7,521 nt of DNA from Bacteroidota bacterium (GCA_023393265.1 JAEWME010000297.1:1-7521); one strand, 5' to 3'. Counted from the stretch's first letter, positions 1 through 6,044 are shown. The notes: generated from the sequence alone by a model not told the origin. Translations and numbers: made by a program.

Positions 1-48
1 GTATTGAAAAGCGCAGGATATCAGGCTAAACCAATTCAGGCGAATTAA
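1..48 (+). CDS. C-terminal end of an unidentified upstream gene (partial)
   Basis: Frame 1 is open from the first base to a TAA at 46-48 and would encode the last 15 residues of a protein, ending in ...YQAKPIQAN. The tail is too short to assign a family. It lies 96 bp upstream of pdxH on the same strand, so the two could share a transcript, but the gap is long enough for a separate pdxH promoter. The reading rests only on an open frame at the window edge and could be chance. Confidence 0.35.
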   Translation, partial: VLKSAGYQAKPIQAN

Positions 49-144
49 GAATAAAAACGGAAATTTCACAAACGTCTGTTCGATCTGCCAACAATACGAA
101 CCAACCATTGTTTCTTTTGGCGTTAAACATTCAATTATCTGATC

Positions 145-777
145 ATGCTGCGCGATTTACGCACCAACTACCAAAAGTTTGAGTTAACTGAAGAAAATCT
201 GGCGAAAGACCCGGTTAAGCAGTTAAATTTATGGATTCAGGAAGCCATCTCAGGAAAAGAAACAGAACCCAGCGCAATGGTTTTATCGTCCATCGACGCC
301 AACGGATTCCCTGATTCAAGAGTTGTGCTCCTGAAAGAGCTTAATAATAATGGGCTGATATTTTTCACCAATTATAACAGCAAAAAGGGAAGACAGTTAG
401 CAGCAAATCCGAAGGTAGCGGCAAATTTTTTCTGGCCGGGAATGCAGCGTCAGGTCCGGATAAAAGGGATTACCGAAAAAATTTCTGAACAGGATTCTGC
501 CGATTATTTCAGTAGCCGGCCAACAGAAAGTAAACTCGGTGCCTGGGCCTCACCTCAAAGCAGGATCATTGAAAACAGAGGTATTTTGGAAGACAACTAC
601 CACAAATACGAAGCGTATTACGAAAATCAGGAAATACAAAAACCACCTCACTGGGGTGGTTTCCTTATTCGTCCGGAGTACTTCGAGTTTTGGCAAGGTC
701 GCCCCAACCGGCTGCACGATCGTTTTGAGTTTGTGCTCGATGCGAATGAATGGATCATTCACCGGCTTGCACCCTGA
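145..777 (+). CDS. pdxH: pyridoxamine/pyridoxine 5'-phosphate oxidase
   Basis: Cytoplasmic FMN enzyme that oxidises pyridoxamine 5'-phosphate or pyridoxine 5'-phosphate to pyridoxal 5'-phosphate, the last step of PLP synthesis and salvage. The 210-residue product has the usual family length and order: an N-terminal DLRTNY / DPVKQLNLW segment, a central FMN-binding barrel part with SRVVLLKEL and FFTNYNSKKGRQL (about residues 58-86), FFWPGMQRQVRIKG (about 95-108), the SRPTESKLGAWASPQS stretch (about 126-141), and the C-terminal signature FEFWQGRPNRLHDR, ending in the typical RLAP. The ATG at 145 gives the normal N-terminus. No Shine-Dalgarno is visible, as is common in Bacteroidota. The gene is convergent with the minus-strand gene ending at 783, with only 5 bp between the stop codons. 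Confidence 0.96.
   Translation: MLRDLRTNYQKFELTEENLAKDPVKQLNLWIQEAISGKETEPSAMVLSSIDANGFPDSRVVLLKELNNNGLIFFTNYNSKKGRQLAANPKVAANFFWPGMQRQVRIKGITEKISEQDSADYFSSRPTESKLGAWASPQSRIIENRGILEDNYHKYEAYYENQEIQKPPHWGGFLIRPEYFEFWQGRPNRLHDRFEFVLDANEWIIHRLAP
640..662 (-). terminator. terminator-like hairpin for the minus-strand sigma operon, inside pdxH
   Basis: A perfect 8-bp inverted repeat (AAACCACC at 640-647, GGTGGTTT at 655-662) has a 7-nt loop. Read on the minus strand the second arm runs into GGTGGTTTTTGTATTT, a stem followed by a T-rich tract, which is the form of an intrinsic terminator. It lies about 120 bp beyond the stop of the minus-strand membrane gene (783), so read-through transcripts would end inside pdxH. 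Part of the symmetry follows from the conserved PdxH peptide PPHWGGF, so it may be only a coding by-product. Confidence 0.35.
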
Positions 778-782
778 TAATG

Positions 783-1211
783 TTAATTTTCGTGCTGACG
801 TTTCCAGTGGCTCAAAAAGAGGTCGATTGCCCAGAGCGACAACGAGGCCAGCGCAACCATATAGGCTACTGTTGGGATTGAACCAAACATTCCAACACCC
901 TTTTCCAGAATCGTACCGGTAGCTTTTGCAGCCGAATCGGTCACAACCGACAATGTGCCATGCTGAACCGAGCCCGATGCGGGCTGGCCAGAGGGCCACA
1001 ACATATAAATAATAGTTGCAACAAAAACGACCGTTATTGCAATCCAGGTCTTTTTGCCGATGACAGGCTTATAGTCGGCCAGCAGCGGCCTTCTCATCAC
1101 GGTAGCTTCAGCCATGATTCTACTCATCAGCCTGGTTTTAAAATCCGCTGAAGGAGAATCCATCTTCATCCCCTTCATCATTTCGCCGAATTGTCGATCA
1201 AGCTTGTTCAT
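783..1211 (-). CDS. small two-helix membrane protein, candidate anti-sigma/partner of the adjacent ECF sigma factor
   Basis: A 142-residue protein with no family I can name. A Met-rich, positively charged N-terminal part (residues 1-54, with PSADFKTRLMSRIM at 20-33) is followed by a membrane helix at about 55-72, an external Ser/Thr/Gly-rich loop (73-112), a second helix at about 113-133 and a short basic tail (HWKRQHEN). The positive-inside rule places both ends in the cytoplasm, a topology that would let the N-terminus contact a sigma factor. It has no cysteine, so it is not a zinc-binding (HxxxCxxC) anti-sigma factor. It lies 87 bp downstream of the ECF sigma gene on the same strand, which is the main reason for suspecting a regulatory partnership. 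The start is ATG with an A-rich leader and no Shine-Dalgarno. Its role as anti-sigma is an inference; a sigma-controlled membrane protein is the alternative. Confidence 0.8.
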   Translation of the reverse strand: MNKLDRQFGEMMKGMKMDSPSADFKTRLMSRIMAEATVMRRPLLADYKPVIGKKTWIAITVVFVATIIYMLWPSGQPASGSVQHGTLSVVTDSAAKATGTILEKGVGMFGSIPTVAYMVALASLSLWAIDLFLSHWKRQHEN

Positions 1212-1274
1212 ATTTTTATTTTCTAAATTTCACTTTTAAGTTCAAGCCAAAAAGTAGCTTAATTGTTTAATTAT

Positions 1275-1294
1275 TCAGCCTTTAACAAGGCTGA
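1275..1294 (-). other. stable hairpin between sigma gene and downstream membrane gene
   Basis: A perfect 8-bp inverted repeat, TCAGCCTT / AAGGCTGA, closes a 4-nt loop. It begins 4 nt after the sigma stop codon on the minus strand. The sequence after the stem is ATAATTAAAC rather than a T-tract, so it is not a canonical intrinsic terminator. It could act as a partial terminator, an mRNA processing or stabilising element, or a way of giving the sigma factor and the downstream gene different expression levels. Confidence 0.5.
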
Positions 1295-1298
1295 CCAG

Positions 1299-1874
1299 TT
1301 ATAGCAACGAATATACCTCTTCTTTCAACATTTCCTGAAGCAACTGGTGCATCCGTTTTCTTGCCCGGTGAATCCTGATCTTCACATTACTGACAGTCAA
1401 GCCAGTAATGGCACTAATCTCATCCATCGATTGATTTTCGTAATAATAAAGTGTAACCAAAAACTGGTCGTCCTCCGGAAGTTTTGCCATTGCCAGGGTC
1501 AGGTATCTCTCCTGATCTTCTTTTTTGGTTTCCGAAAAATAATCACCCATGCGGGCTTCATCCTGATCAGAGATCTGACGATCGTCAAGCGACGCAAAAC
1601 TGATTTTCCGTTTGCGCAGTTCAGAAATACAGGCATTGTATGTTATACTGTATAGCCAGGTCGAAAACCGCGACTTTCCTTCATAAGTATGAATTTTCTG
1701 GAAAGCCTTCACGAAAGTGTCCTGGGCCATTTCCTCTGCATCCTCTGCCCGCTTCATCAGTTTCAATGCCAATGTATATATCATGTTCTGATATTTATCG
1801 ACCAGAAAAGTGAATGCCTGTACGTTCCCGTTTTTAACTGCATCAATATAATATGACTCGTCAGTTTTATTCAT
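1299..1874 (-). CDS. ECF-type RNA polymerase sigma factor (RpoE-like)
   Basis: A 191-residue sigma-70 family group IV factor that directs RNA polymerase to a small regulon. Sigma region 2 spans about residues 20-90, with DAEEMAQDTFVKAF (45-58, region 2.2) and FSTWLYSITYNACISELRKRK (70-90, regions 2.3-2.4). A variable acidic linker follows, then sigma region 4 (about 128-180), with LPEDDQFLV and the helix-turn-helix MDEISAITGLTVSNVKIRIHRARKRM. An in-frame GTG at 1904 would add ten residues (MFRKVRLLEK). I reject it because it falls within the likely sigma promoter, leaving ATG 1874 as the first start on the mRNA. GGAAAAG lies just before this ATG. The gene is followed by a membrane protein gene and is divergent from a DUF6249-like gene that carries the same promoter motif, which suggests autoregulation. 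Confidence 0.93.
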   Translation of the reverse strand: MNKTDESYYIDAVKNGNVQAFTFLVDKYQNMIYTLALKLMKRAEDAEEMAQDTFVKAFQKIHTYEGKSRFSTWLYSITYNACISELRKRKISFASLDDRQISDQDEARMGDYFSETKKEDQERYLTLAMAKLPEDDQFLVTLYYYENQSMDEISAITGLTVSNVKIRIHRARKRMHQLLQEMLKEEVYSLL

Positions 1875-1885
1875 CTTTTCCAATA

Positions 1886-1912
1886 GACGAACTTTCCGAA
1901 ACACGGTTACAA
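1886..1912 (-). promoter_or_regulatory. predicted ECF-type promoter of the sigma gene (autoregulatory)
   Basis: On the minus strand TTGTAACC (1912-1905) is followed after exactly 15 nt by CGTC (1889-1886). An AAC-containing -35 with a CGTC -10 is the general form of ECF promoters. The identical element facing the other way at 1954-1980 strengthens the call. Transcription would begin near 1880-1877, leaving a leader of only about 3-6 nt before ATG 1874. Confidence 0.7.
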
Positions 1913-1913
1913 T

Positions 1914-1950
1914 TTTTTCAAAAATTAATTCCTGAAATATTTTTCAAGAA
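1914..1950 (+). repeat. short direct repeat in the AT-rich spacer between the divergent -35 elements
   Basis: TTTTTCAAAAA (1914-1924) recurs as TTTTTCAAGAA (1940-1950), 11 bp with one mismatch and a 26-bp period. The 41-bp interval between the two outward-facing -35 boxes is strongly AT-rich. It could work as UP-element-like DNA or hold an operator, but tracts like this are common in AT-rich spacers. Confidence 0.3.
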
Positions 1951-1953
1951 GGC

Positions 1954-1980
1954 TTGTAACCGCGAAAAAATACCTGCGTC
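1954..1980 (+). promoter_or_regulatory. predicted ECF-type promoter of the DUF6249-like gene
   Basis: TTGTAACC (1954-1961), 15 nt, then CGTC (1977-1980), followed by ATA. It matches the sigma-gene promoter at 1912-1886 in both boxes and in spacing. Transcription would start near 1987, about 40 nt upstream of the ATG at 2028. The shared motif suggests that both genes are read by the ECF factor encoded next door. Confidence 0.7.
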
Positions 1981-2027
1981 ATACTGGCAAATTCGGAAAA
2001 CAAAAACAACATCAAAAATTTAATATT

Positions 2028-2372
2028 ATGAGAGTCGAAATTTTAGGCGTTTTAATCCCCTTCGCATTTTTAGGAGTTGCTTTTGCCTCCTTGTATGTTT
2101 ACCTGACAACCAGGAACAAAGAACGACTGGCATTAATCGAAAAAGGAGCAAGTTCGGATTTGTTCAAATCAAAACCGGCTGAAAGTTCAGGATACCTCAC
2201 CTTTAAAGCAGGCCTTTTCCTGATTGGCATCGCGCTTGGCATTATTGGCGGATATTTTTTGACGGAAGGTGGAATGGAAGAAGAACCTGCCTACTTCTCA
2301 ATGATTTTTCTCTTTGGCGGAATCGGACTCGTGGTTTCTTTTTTACTCCAGGGAAAGTTCAAGAACAAATAA
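2028..2372 (+). CDS. small integral membrane protein, DUF6249-like
   Basis: A 114-residue protein with three predicted membrane helices: about 5-27 (LGVLIPFAFLGVAFASLYVY), about 59-80 (FKAGLFLIGIALGIIGGYFL) and about 88-108 (FSMIFLFGGIGLVVSFLL). Between helices 1 and 2 is a cytoplasmic segment beginning TTRNKERLALIEKGASSDLF. The RNKERLALIEKG signature resembles small Bacteroidota membrane proteins filed under DUF6249; that assignment is from memory of the family. No biochemical function is known to me. The gene is transcribed divergently from the ECF sigma gene, carries the same promoter motif and is followed at once by a terminator. It is therefore probably a monocistronic member of the sigma regulon, perhaps in the envelope-stress response or in feedback on the sigma factor. 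The leader before the ATG is A/T-rich with no Shine-Dalgarno. Confidence 0.88.
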   Translation: MRVEILGVLIPFAFLGVAFASLYVYLTTRNKERLALIEKGASSDLFKSKPAESSGYLTFKAGLFLIGIALGIIGGYFLTEGGMEEEPAYFSMIFLFGGIGLVVSFLLQGKFKNK

Positions 2373-2398
2373 AGATTACCGGGCATTTTTTTTTCATC

Positions 2399-2449
2399 AA
2401 CTGTCATTCAGGTTTAAACAAAAAGCCTGGGTGGCAGTTTTTTATTTTC
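2399..2449 (+). terminator. intrinsic terminator after the DUF6249-like gene
   Basis: A 17-bp stem (arms 2399-2415 and 2423-2439, including five G-T pairs) has a 7-nt A-rich loop (AAACAAA). It is followed by a T-rich tract (TTTTTTATTTT) ending near 2448. It begins 26 nt after the stop of the preceding gene and would insulate ligA from the sigma-controlled transcript. Confidence 0.8.
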
Positions 2450-2511
2450 AATCCGGATAAATGGTTAATTCCTGATTCTTTTCCCTGATGATACAGGCAT
2501 ATTCTTTTTTG

Positions 2512-2519
2512 TATTTTAG
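2512..2519 (+). promoter_or_regulatory. possible Bacteroidota -7 box upstream of ligA
   Basis: TATTTTAG matches the Bacteroidota -7 consensus TAnnTTTG at all fixed positions but one, and lies 16 nt before the preferred ligA ATG (2536). No convincing -33 TTTG is found at the expected distance, so the call is weak. If real, the in-frame ATG at 2488 is upstream of the transcript start. Confidence 0.25.
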
Positions 2520-2535
2520 TGCAAATTTTAGCCAG

Positions 2536-4542
2536 ATGACCAAAGAAAACATTCAGAAAAGGATTGAAGAACTCCGCCACCAACTAGAAGAACACAACTA
2601 TAATTATTATGTGCTGTCGCAGCCAACCATTGGTGACTACGAATTTGACCTGTTGCTGAAAGAGTTGGAAAAGCTTGAAGCAGAAAACCCCGAATTTTTC
2701 GATGCCAGTTCGCCCACACAACGCGTGGGCAGCGACCTAAACAAAGAATTCGGGCAGGTACGACATCAATATCCGATGCTTTCGCTAGCAAATTCATACT
2801 CCGAAGAAGAACTGCGCGATTTCGACCAGAAAATCCGAAAACTTACCGACCAGTCATTCGAATATGTTTGTGAACTAAAATACGACGGAACGTCCATCAG
2901 CCTTCAGTATAAAAATGGCGTATTGCAACGCGCCATTACCCGTGGCGACGGCACTTTTGGCGACGATGTTACCGCCAACGTAAAAACCATCCGGAGTATC
3001 CCGCTAAAACTAAAAGGAACGGGTTATCCGGAAGAATTTGAGATGCGTGGGGAAATTTTGCTGCCTTTTTCAGAATTCGAACGAATTAACCAGGAACGAG
3101 AAGAATTGGGTGAACCGCCTTTTGCCAATCCGAGAAATGCGGCATCAGGAACGCTAAAATCACAAAAGTCGTCGATAGTAGCCGAGCGGAAACTGGACGC
3201 CTATTTTTATTATTTACTTGGTGAAAACCTGCCCAACGACGGGCATTACGAAAACCTTCTGGATACTGCGAAATGGGGATTTAAAATATCGCCCGATACC
3301 GAAAAGTGCGCCAACATTGACGAAGTGATTACCTTCATTCACAAATGGAACACGAAACGGTTTGATTTACCGGTGGCTACGGACGGTATTGTTATTAAAG
3401 TGAATTCGCTGAGATTGCAGCAATACCTGGGTTTCACAGCCAAATCGCCGCGCTGGGCCATTGCATACAAATACAAAGCAGAGCAGGCCGCCACGACACT
3501 CGTATCGGTTTCGTACCAGGTTGGACGAACTGGCGCAGTTACACCGGTAGCCAACCTCGAACCGGTTCTTTTGGCCGGAACGACTGTAAAAAGAGCTTCT
3601 CTGCATAATGCCGATATCATCAAAAGCCTCGACCTGCATTTGGGCGACACTGTTTTTGTGGAAAAAGGAGGCGAAATCATCCCGAAAATTGTTGGTGCCG
3701 ACCAAAAATCGAGACACCCGATGGCGACACCGGTTACATTCATCAGGGAATGCCCCGAATGTGGCACGACGCTCATCAGGAAAGAAGGTGAAGCCGCACA
3801 TTATTGTCCCAACGAAGACGGCTGTCCTCCACAGATTAAAGGAAAAATCGAACATTTCATCAGCCGAAAAGCCATGAACATCGACGGGCTCGGCGCTGAA
3901 ACAATTGACCTTTTTTACAATGAAGGGTTGATAAAAAATGCGGCAGACCTGTACGATCTGAAAAAAGAGCAAATAAGTCAATTGGAGCGGCTTGGCGACA
4001 AGTCGGCTGAGCGAATCCTGAAAAGCCTTGAAGAATCGAAGCTCGTTCCGTTTGAAAAAGTACTTTTTGCGCTCGGAATCCGTTATGTTGGCGAAACTGT
4101 CGCGAAAATTCTGGCCAACCGGCTCATTAACATCGAAAAAATTGAGTTGGCAACACTGGAAGAACTGACTGAAATTGATGAGATTGGCGGGCGAATTGCG
4201 GAAAGTGTCAGAGTTTATTTTTCCAATCCTGAAAATATCCGGCTGGTAGAACGACTCAAAACAGTTGGACTGCAAATGCAACTGGACGAATCGACACTGG
4301 CAAACCGCTCGGAAAAACTAAATGGATTGTCGATTATCATTTCAGGAACCTTTGAAAAAAACTCGCGCGACGACCTGAAGAAAATGATCGAGCAAAACGG
4401 CGGAAAAAACGTCAGCTCAATCTCAAAAAACACCAGTTACCTGCTTGCCGGAAACAACATCGGACCAAGTAAACTTGAGAAAGCAGAAAAACTGAATATC
4501 CCGATTATTTCGGAAGACGACTTTCTGAAAATGATCGACTAA
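2536..4542 (+). CDS. ligA: NAD-dependent DNA ligase LigA
   Basis: Seals nicks in duplex DNA during replication and repair using NAD+ as AMP donor. The 668-residue product has the full domain order. An Ia domain (about 1-68, with YNYYVLSQPTIGDYEFD) leads to the adenylation domain with active-site Lys115 in CELKYDGTSI. An OB fold follows (VSYQVGRTGAVTPVANLEPV). The zinc finger has Cys406, 409, 424 and 430. A helix-hairpin-helix region comes next, then a C-terminal BRCT domain (about 595-668). An in-frame ATG at 2488 would add 16 hydrophobic residues (MIQAYSFLYFSANFSQ) not expected in the family. MTKENIQKRIEEL at 2536 gives the usual start and puts the catalytic lysine at residue 115 as in E. 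coli. The gene follows a strong terminator and heads a plus-strand block with the DUF6913-like gene and dapA. Confidence 0.97.
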   Translation: MTKENIQKRIEELRHQLEEHNYNYYVLSQPTIGDYEFDLLLKELEKLEAENPEFFDASSPTQRVGSDLNKEFGQVRHQYPMLSLANSYSEEELRDFDQKIRKLTDQSFEYVCELKYDGTSISLQYKNGVLQRAITRGDGTFGDDVTANVKTIRSIPLKLKGTGYPEEFEMRGEILLPFSEFERINQEREELGEPPFANPRNAASGTLKSQKSSIVAERKLDAYFYYLLGENLPNDGHYENLLDTAKWGFKISPDTEKCANIDEVITFIHKWNTKRFDLPVATDGIVIKVNSLRLQQYLGFTAKSPRWAIAYKYKAEQAATTLVSVSYQVGRTGAVTPVANLEPVLLAGTTVKRASLHNADIIKSLDLHLGDTVFVEKGGEIIPKIVGADQKSRHPMATPVTFIRECPECGTTLIRKEGEAAHYCPNEDGCPPQIKGKIEHFISRKAMNIDGLGAETIDLFYNEGLIKNAADLYDLKKEQISQLERLGDKSAERILKSLEESKLVPFEKVLFALGIRYVGETVAKILANRLINIEKIELATLEELTEIDEIGGRIAESVRVYFSNPENIRLVERLKTVGLQMQLDESTLANRSEKLNGLSIIISGTFEKNSRDDLKKMIEQNGGKNVSSISKNTSYLLAGNNIGPSKLEKAEKLNIPIISEDDFLKMID

Positions 4543-4596
4543 AAGTTTCAGATTATTATTTTATTAAGCTTTTTTATTTCAATCTAAAACTTTTAG
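4539..4596 (+). terminator. long inverted repeat spanning the ligA stop codon, terminator-like
   Basis: Arm 4539-4554 (CTAAAAGTTTcAGATT) pairs with 4581-4596 (AATCTaAAACTTTTAG) through 10 + 5 bp with one internal mismatch. The loop is 26 nt and AT-rich. The first arm includes the ligA stop TAA (4540-4542). Only a short T-run follows (GATTTTGAAAC), so it is a weak canonical terminator. It could also be a 3'-end stabiliser, or a bidirectional structure separating ligA from the next gene. Confidence 0.45.
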
Positions 4597-4628
4597 GATT
4601 TTGAAACATCGAAAAACAAACAAATTGT

Positions 4629-4636
4629 TATTTTTG
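4629..4636 (+). promoter_or_regulatory. Bacteroidota -7 promoter box for the DUF6913-like gene and dapA
   Basis: TATTTTTG fits the TAnnTTTG consensus of the Bacteroidota primary sigma factor exactly and is followed by CAACC, eight bases before the ATG at 4645. The transcript would have an extremely short leader. The nearest upstream TTTG (4600-4603) is 25 nt away, longer than the usual -33/-7 spacing, so only the -7 box is well supported. Confidence 0.45.
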
Positions 4637-4644
4637 CAACCATT

Positions 4645-5166
4645 ATGGGTTTTAAATCGAAATTAGCCTACCGGGTGCTGAATTCGAAACTGGATTCAGT
4701 ATCAAGAGATAAAAAGGTTTTTAACCTCGACACTGCGGCAACAGCCGGTATTCTTTGGGAAATAGATCAAAAGGACACTTTTGACAGATTGAAAAAAGAA
4801 TTGGAGGAAGCGCGAATTGAAACGACTGATTTGTGTTACTTGCCGCAGAAAAAAGCAGTAGTTCCCGAAGGCGTAATTGGCTTCACCAGGAAAGAAACAC
4901 ATTGGAGCGAAGTGCCCAAAAGCGAGATCGCAGAAAAGTTTATCAGGGAAAAATTTGACATACTGATTGACCTGACAGGACAAAAATATTTTCCGATTGT
5001 CTACCTGACGGCACTGTCGGAAGCGGCTTTTAAAATTGGTTACGCCGGAACGCAGACAAATTACTTCGACCTGAACATTGAATTCAGGGAGACACCCGAA
5101 GCCGGACAACTGGCCGAACAGATTTTGTATTATTTAAAGAGAATTAATAAAACGACGATAGAATGA
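4645..5166 (+). CDS. DUF6913-like conserved hypothetical protein
   Basis: A 173-residue soluble protein with no signal peptide or membrane helix. The N-terminal third is basic and helical (MGFKSKLAYRVLNSKLDSVSRDKK). A middle segment (about 30-80) looks like an alternating alpha/beta unit. The C-terminal half has the pattern FDILIDLTGQKYFPIVYLTALSEAAFKIGY, then a closing helix EQILYYLKRI. This pattern and the position directly upstream of dapA match, as I remember it, the Bacteroidota family DUF6913. The function is unknown to me. The stop overlaps the dapA start in ATGA (5163-5166), so the two are almost certainly co-transcribed and probably translationally coupled. That points to a role near diaminopimelate synthesis or growth, but this is inference from context only. 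Confidence 0.88.
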   Translation: MGFKSKLAYRVLNSKLDSVSRDKKVFNLDTAATAGILWEIDQKDTFDRLKKELEEARIETTDLCYLPQKKAVVPEGVIGFTRKETHWSEVPKSEIAEKFIREKFDILIDLTGQKYFPIVYLTALSEAAFKIGYAGTQTNYFDLNIEFRETPEAGQLAEQILYYLKRINKTTIE

Positions 5167-6044
5167 CACATCCTTTTACCGGAGCAGGCGTTGCGCTGAT
5201 CACGCCTTTTAATGAAGACCTGAGTGTTGACTACGATGCACTGGAGCGATTGATTGAAAACCAGGTTACCGGAGGAACTGATTATTTGGTTGTACTAGGG
5301 ACAACCGGAGAAACCCCTGCCCTTTCGGATGAAGAGAAAAAGGAAATCGTTCGTTTTGTGATTGAAAAAAATGCGGGGCGCCTGAAAATTATGGTCGGAA
5401 TGGGAGGCAACAACACAGCAGGATTGGTTCAGGCAATAAAAAAGGCTGATTTTAACGGAATTGATGCCATTCTTTCGGTGACACCTTACTACAACAAACC
5501 CAACGCAGAAGGACTTTTTCAGCATTTCAAAGCGGTGGTTGAAGCCAGCCCGGTTCCGGTAGTACTTTATAATGTTCCGGGACGGACCGGCATTAACATG
5601 GACGCCGATACAACAGTCCGCATTGCCAACTTATCGGAAAAAGTAATTGGCATCAAAGAAGCTTCGGGCGATTTAAGCCAGTTTGCAAAAATTATAAACA
5701 ATGCTCCTGGTTACTTCAAAGTTATTTCGGGCGACGACGGCCTGACGCTGCCAGCCATTGCCACAGGTTCGATTGGTGTTATTTCGGTAATTGCCAATGC
5801 GCTGCCCGGCAAACTGGCAAAACTCACCCATGCTGCGCTCGAAGGAAACCTGACTCTGGCAACGCAACTGCACCTTCAAATGGCAGAAATGCTGAAACTG
5901 ATTTTCAAAGAAGGTAGCCCGGCCGGTGTAAAAGCATTAATGGAAATTATGGGAACTTCTAAAAATTTCATTCGCTTGCCCCTGGTGCCAGTGACCACAG
6001 GAACTTACAAACAAATTGAGGCTGAACTGGAGAAAATAAAATAA
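5163..6044 (+). CDS. dapA: 4-hydroxy-tetrahydrodipicolinate synthase
   Basis: Condenses pyruvate with L-aspartate semialdehyde, the first committed step to diaminopimelate (peptidoglycan) and lysine. At 293 residues it is the normal length for this TIM-barrel family. Visible landmarks are GVALITPF at the N-terminus, the pyruvate-binding LGTTGE (Thr47-Thr48), VTPYYNKP (Tyr110), the catalytic Tyr136 and Arg141 in YNVPGRTG, Schiff-base Lys165 in GIKEASGD, and ISGDDGLTLPAIATGSIGVISVIAN near residues 190-215. All key residues of a true DapA are present, which separates it from N-acetylneuraminate lyase relatives. The ATG overlaps the preceding stop by 4 bp and no separate ribosome binding site is evident, consistent with coupling to the upstream gene. 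It ends 3 bp from the convergent CDF transporter gene. Confidence 0.96.
   Translation: MTHPFTGAGVALITPFNEDLSVDYDALERLIENQVTGGTDYLVVLGTTGETPALSDEEKKEIVRFVIEKNAGRLKIMVGMGGNNTAGLVQAIKKADFNGIDAILSVTPYYNKPNAEGLFQHFKAVVEASPVPVVLYNVPGRTGINMDADTTVRIANLSEKVIGIKEASGDLSQFAKIINNAPGYFKVISGDDGLTLPAIATGSIGVISVIANALPGKLAKLTHAALEGNLTLATQLHLQMAEMLKLIFKEGSPAGVKALMEIMGTSKNFIRLPLVPVTTGTYKQIEAELEKIK

Noticed and set aside
1452..1472. TGTAACC followed by CGTC on the plus strand inside the sigma gene
   Set aside because: The spacer is only 10 nt, the site is antisense within a coding region, and no gene follows.
2378..2395. ACCGGGCA followed by nine T residues after the DUF6249-like gene as a terminator
   Set aside because: No stable stem precedes the T-run; the 17-bp stem at 2399-2439 is the convincing terminator.
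2488..2535. Upstream ATG extension of ligA by 16 residues
   Set aside because: The added hydrophobic peptide is not typical of LigA. ATG 2536 places the active-site lysine and zinc cysteines at normal positions, and a possible -7 box lies inside the extension.
3713..3738. TGTAACC-N15-TGTC on the minus strand inside ligA
   Set aside because: The -10 has a mismatch (TGTC for CGTC), it lies antisense in a well-conserved coding region, and no minus-strand gene follows it.
3367..4281. Long minus-strand open frame (304 codons) opposite ligA
   Set aside because: It is rich in Phe, Cys and Ser without recognisable domains and lies wholly antisense to the zinc-finger and helix-hairpin-helix part of ligA; it is a shadow frame.
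4635..4660. TGCAACC before the DUF6913-like gene as an ECF -35 box
   Set aside because: No CGTC lies 15-17 nt downstream, and the bases are better explained as the edge of a TAnnTTTG -7 box.
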